Assembly (NCBI GenBank): GCA_027051995.1
Contig: JALUFY010000416.1
Location: forward strand, 704 to 7,525
Source of the DNA: Hyphomicrobiales bacterium
Lineage (GTDB): Bacteria > Pseudomonadota > Alphaproteobacteria > Rhizobiales > Aestuariivirgaceae
DNA: 6,822 nucleotides
Direction of reading: 5' to 3'
Shown piece by piece: positions 6,690 through 6,822 of the stretch. Each line of letters starts with the position of its first letter. Within the stretch, counting starts at the first letter, position 1. Made by a program: the position numbers and the translations under genes. Below the pieces are notes generated by a model. It was not told where the DNA came from and searched no databases. It worked only from the letters and a program-made list of their open reading frames with translations.

Positions 6690-6822
6690 ATGAACAAGCA
6701 CGCCGTTTTCACCCTCTGCCTTTTTCTCGCCGCCGCGCCAGCCGCCGCATTCGCCAAGGATGCGCCGCGCACGCTTTCGCTCACCGGCCAAGGCGAGGTC
6801 AGGGCCGCGCCCGATCTGGCCA
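6690..6822 (+). CDS. Secreted SIMPL (DUF541) domain protein, 5' part
   Basis: The first 44 residues are visible before the window ends. ATG 6690 has a good ribosome site (GGGAGG, 6679-6684) five bases upstream. Residues 1-22 form a signal peptide: MNKH, a hydrophobic core (AVFTLCLFLAAAPAAA), and a likely signal peptidase I site after AFA, so the product is exported to the periplasm. The mature start, RTLSLTGQGEVRAAPDLA, matches the first strand of SIMPL/DUF541 proteins such as E. coli YggE, where an xGxGxVxxxPDxA pattern is typical. YggE has been linked to oxidative stress tolerance, but the biochemical role of the family is unclear. The gene is divergent from the tRNA gene, with about 106 bases between them. 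Only a fifth or less of the gene is seen, so the family call rests on this short motif. Confidence 0.75.
   Translation, partial: MNKHAVFTLCLFLAAAPAAAFAKDAPRTLSLTGQGEVRAAPDLA

Noticed and set aside
6545..6791. Overlapping minus-strand frames across the tRNA promoter and the signal-peptide gene.
   Set aside because: One runs into the tRNA itself, both overlap a well-supported plus-strand start, and the products are low-complexity Ala/Arg/Lys-rich.

Overview
The window comes from a GC-rich chromosome, almost certainly of an alphaproteobacterium. The evidence is the gene order (YqeY-family gene, dnaG, rpoD), the strong preference for G/C at third codon positions, and a CtrA-type TTAA-N7-TTAA box in front of rpoD. 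The CtrA-like box and the style of the DnaG and RpoD proteins suggest a Caulobacterales/Maricaulales/Hyphomonas-like lineage. That placement is a tentative guess from memory, not the result of a comparison.

Layout. Positions 1-250 hold the 3' end of a GatB/YqeY-domain gene. Next come two small unrecognised genes (about 351-602 and 617-982) that encode mostly coiled-coil proteins. They are followed 14 bases later by dnaG (primase, 997-2871). A 264-base gap carries a candidate CtrA-controlled promoter and leads to rpoD (primary sigma factor, 3136-5154). A short hairpin plus U-tract that overlaps the rpoD stop codon probably ends its transcript. A small orphan gene (5263-5541) closes the GC-rich block. 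At about 5560 the composition changes abruptly to AT-rich. This roughly 0.95-kb segment holds one minus-strand gene, a 233-residue TIR-domain protein (5598-6299), and an AT-rich leader. The segment stops at the 3' CCA end of a minus-strand tRNA gene with anticodon CAU (6507-6583). GC-rich DNA resumes there, and the window ends in the first 44 codons of a secreted SIMPL/DUF541-type protein (6690 onward).

How it fits together. The left three quarters is housekeeping: DnaG lays primers for replication and RpoD directs RNA polymerase, the alphaproteobacterial counterpart of the macromolecular-synthesis operon. The CtrA-like box would link rpoD expression to the cell cycle. The TIR gene is the accessory element. 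It has foreign composition, abuts a tRNA 3' end, and has no visible partner gene or integrase. It encodes a small cytosolic protein with a Cys/His cluster, a Gly/Ser-rich linker and a C-terminal TIR domain. Bacterial TIR domains are often NAD-consuming or signalling modules in phage defence, so a stand-alone defence or toxin role is the most attractive hypothesis here, but nothing in the window proves it.
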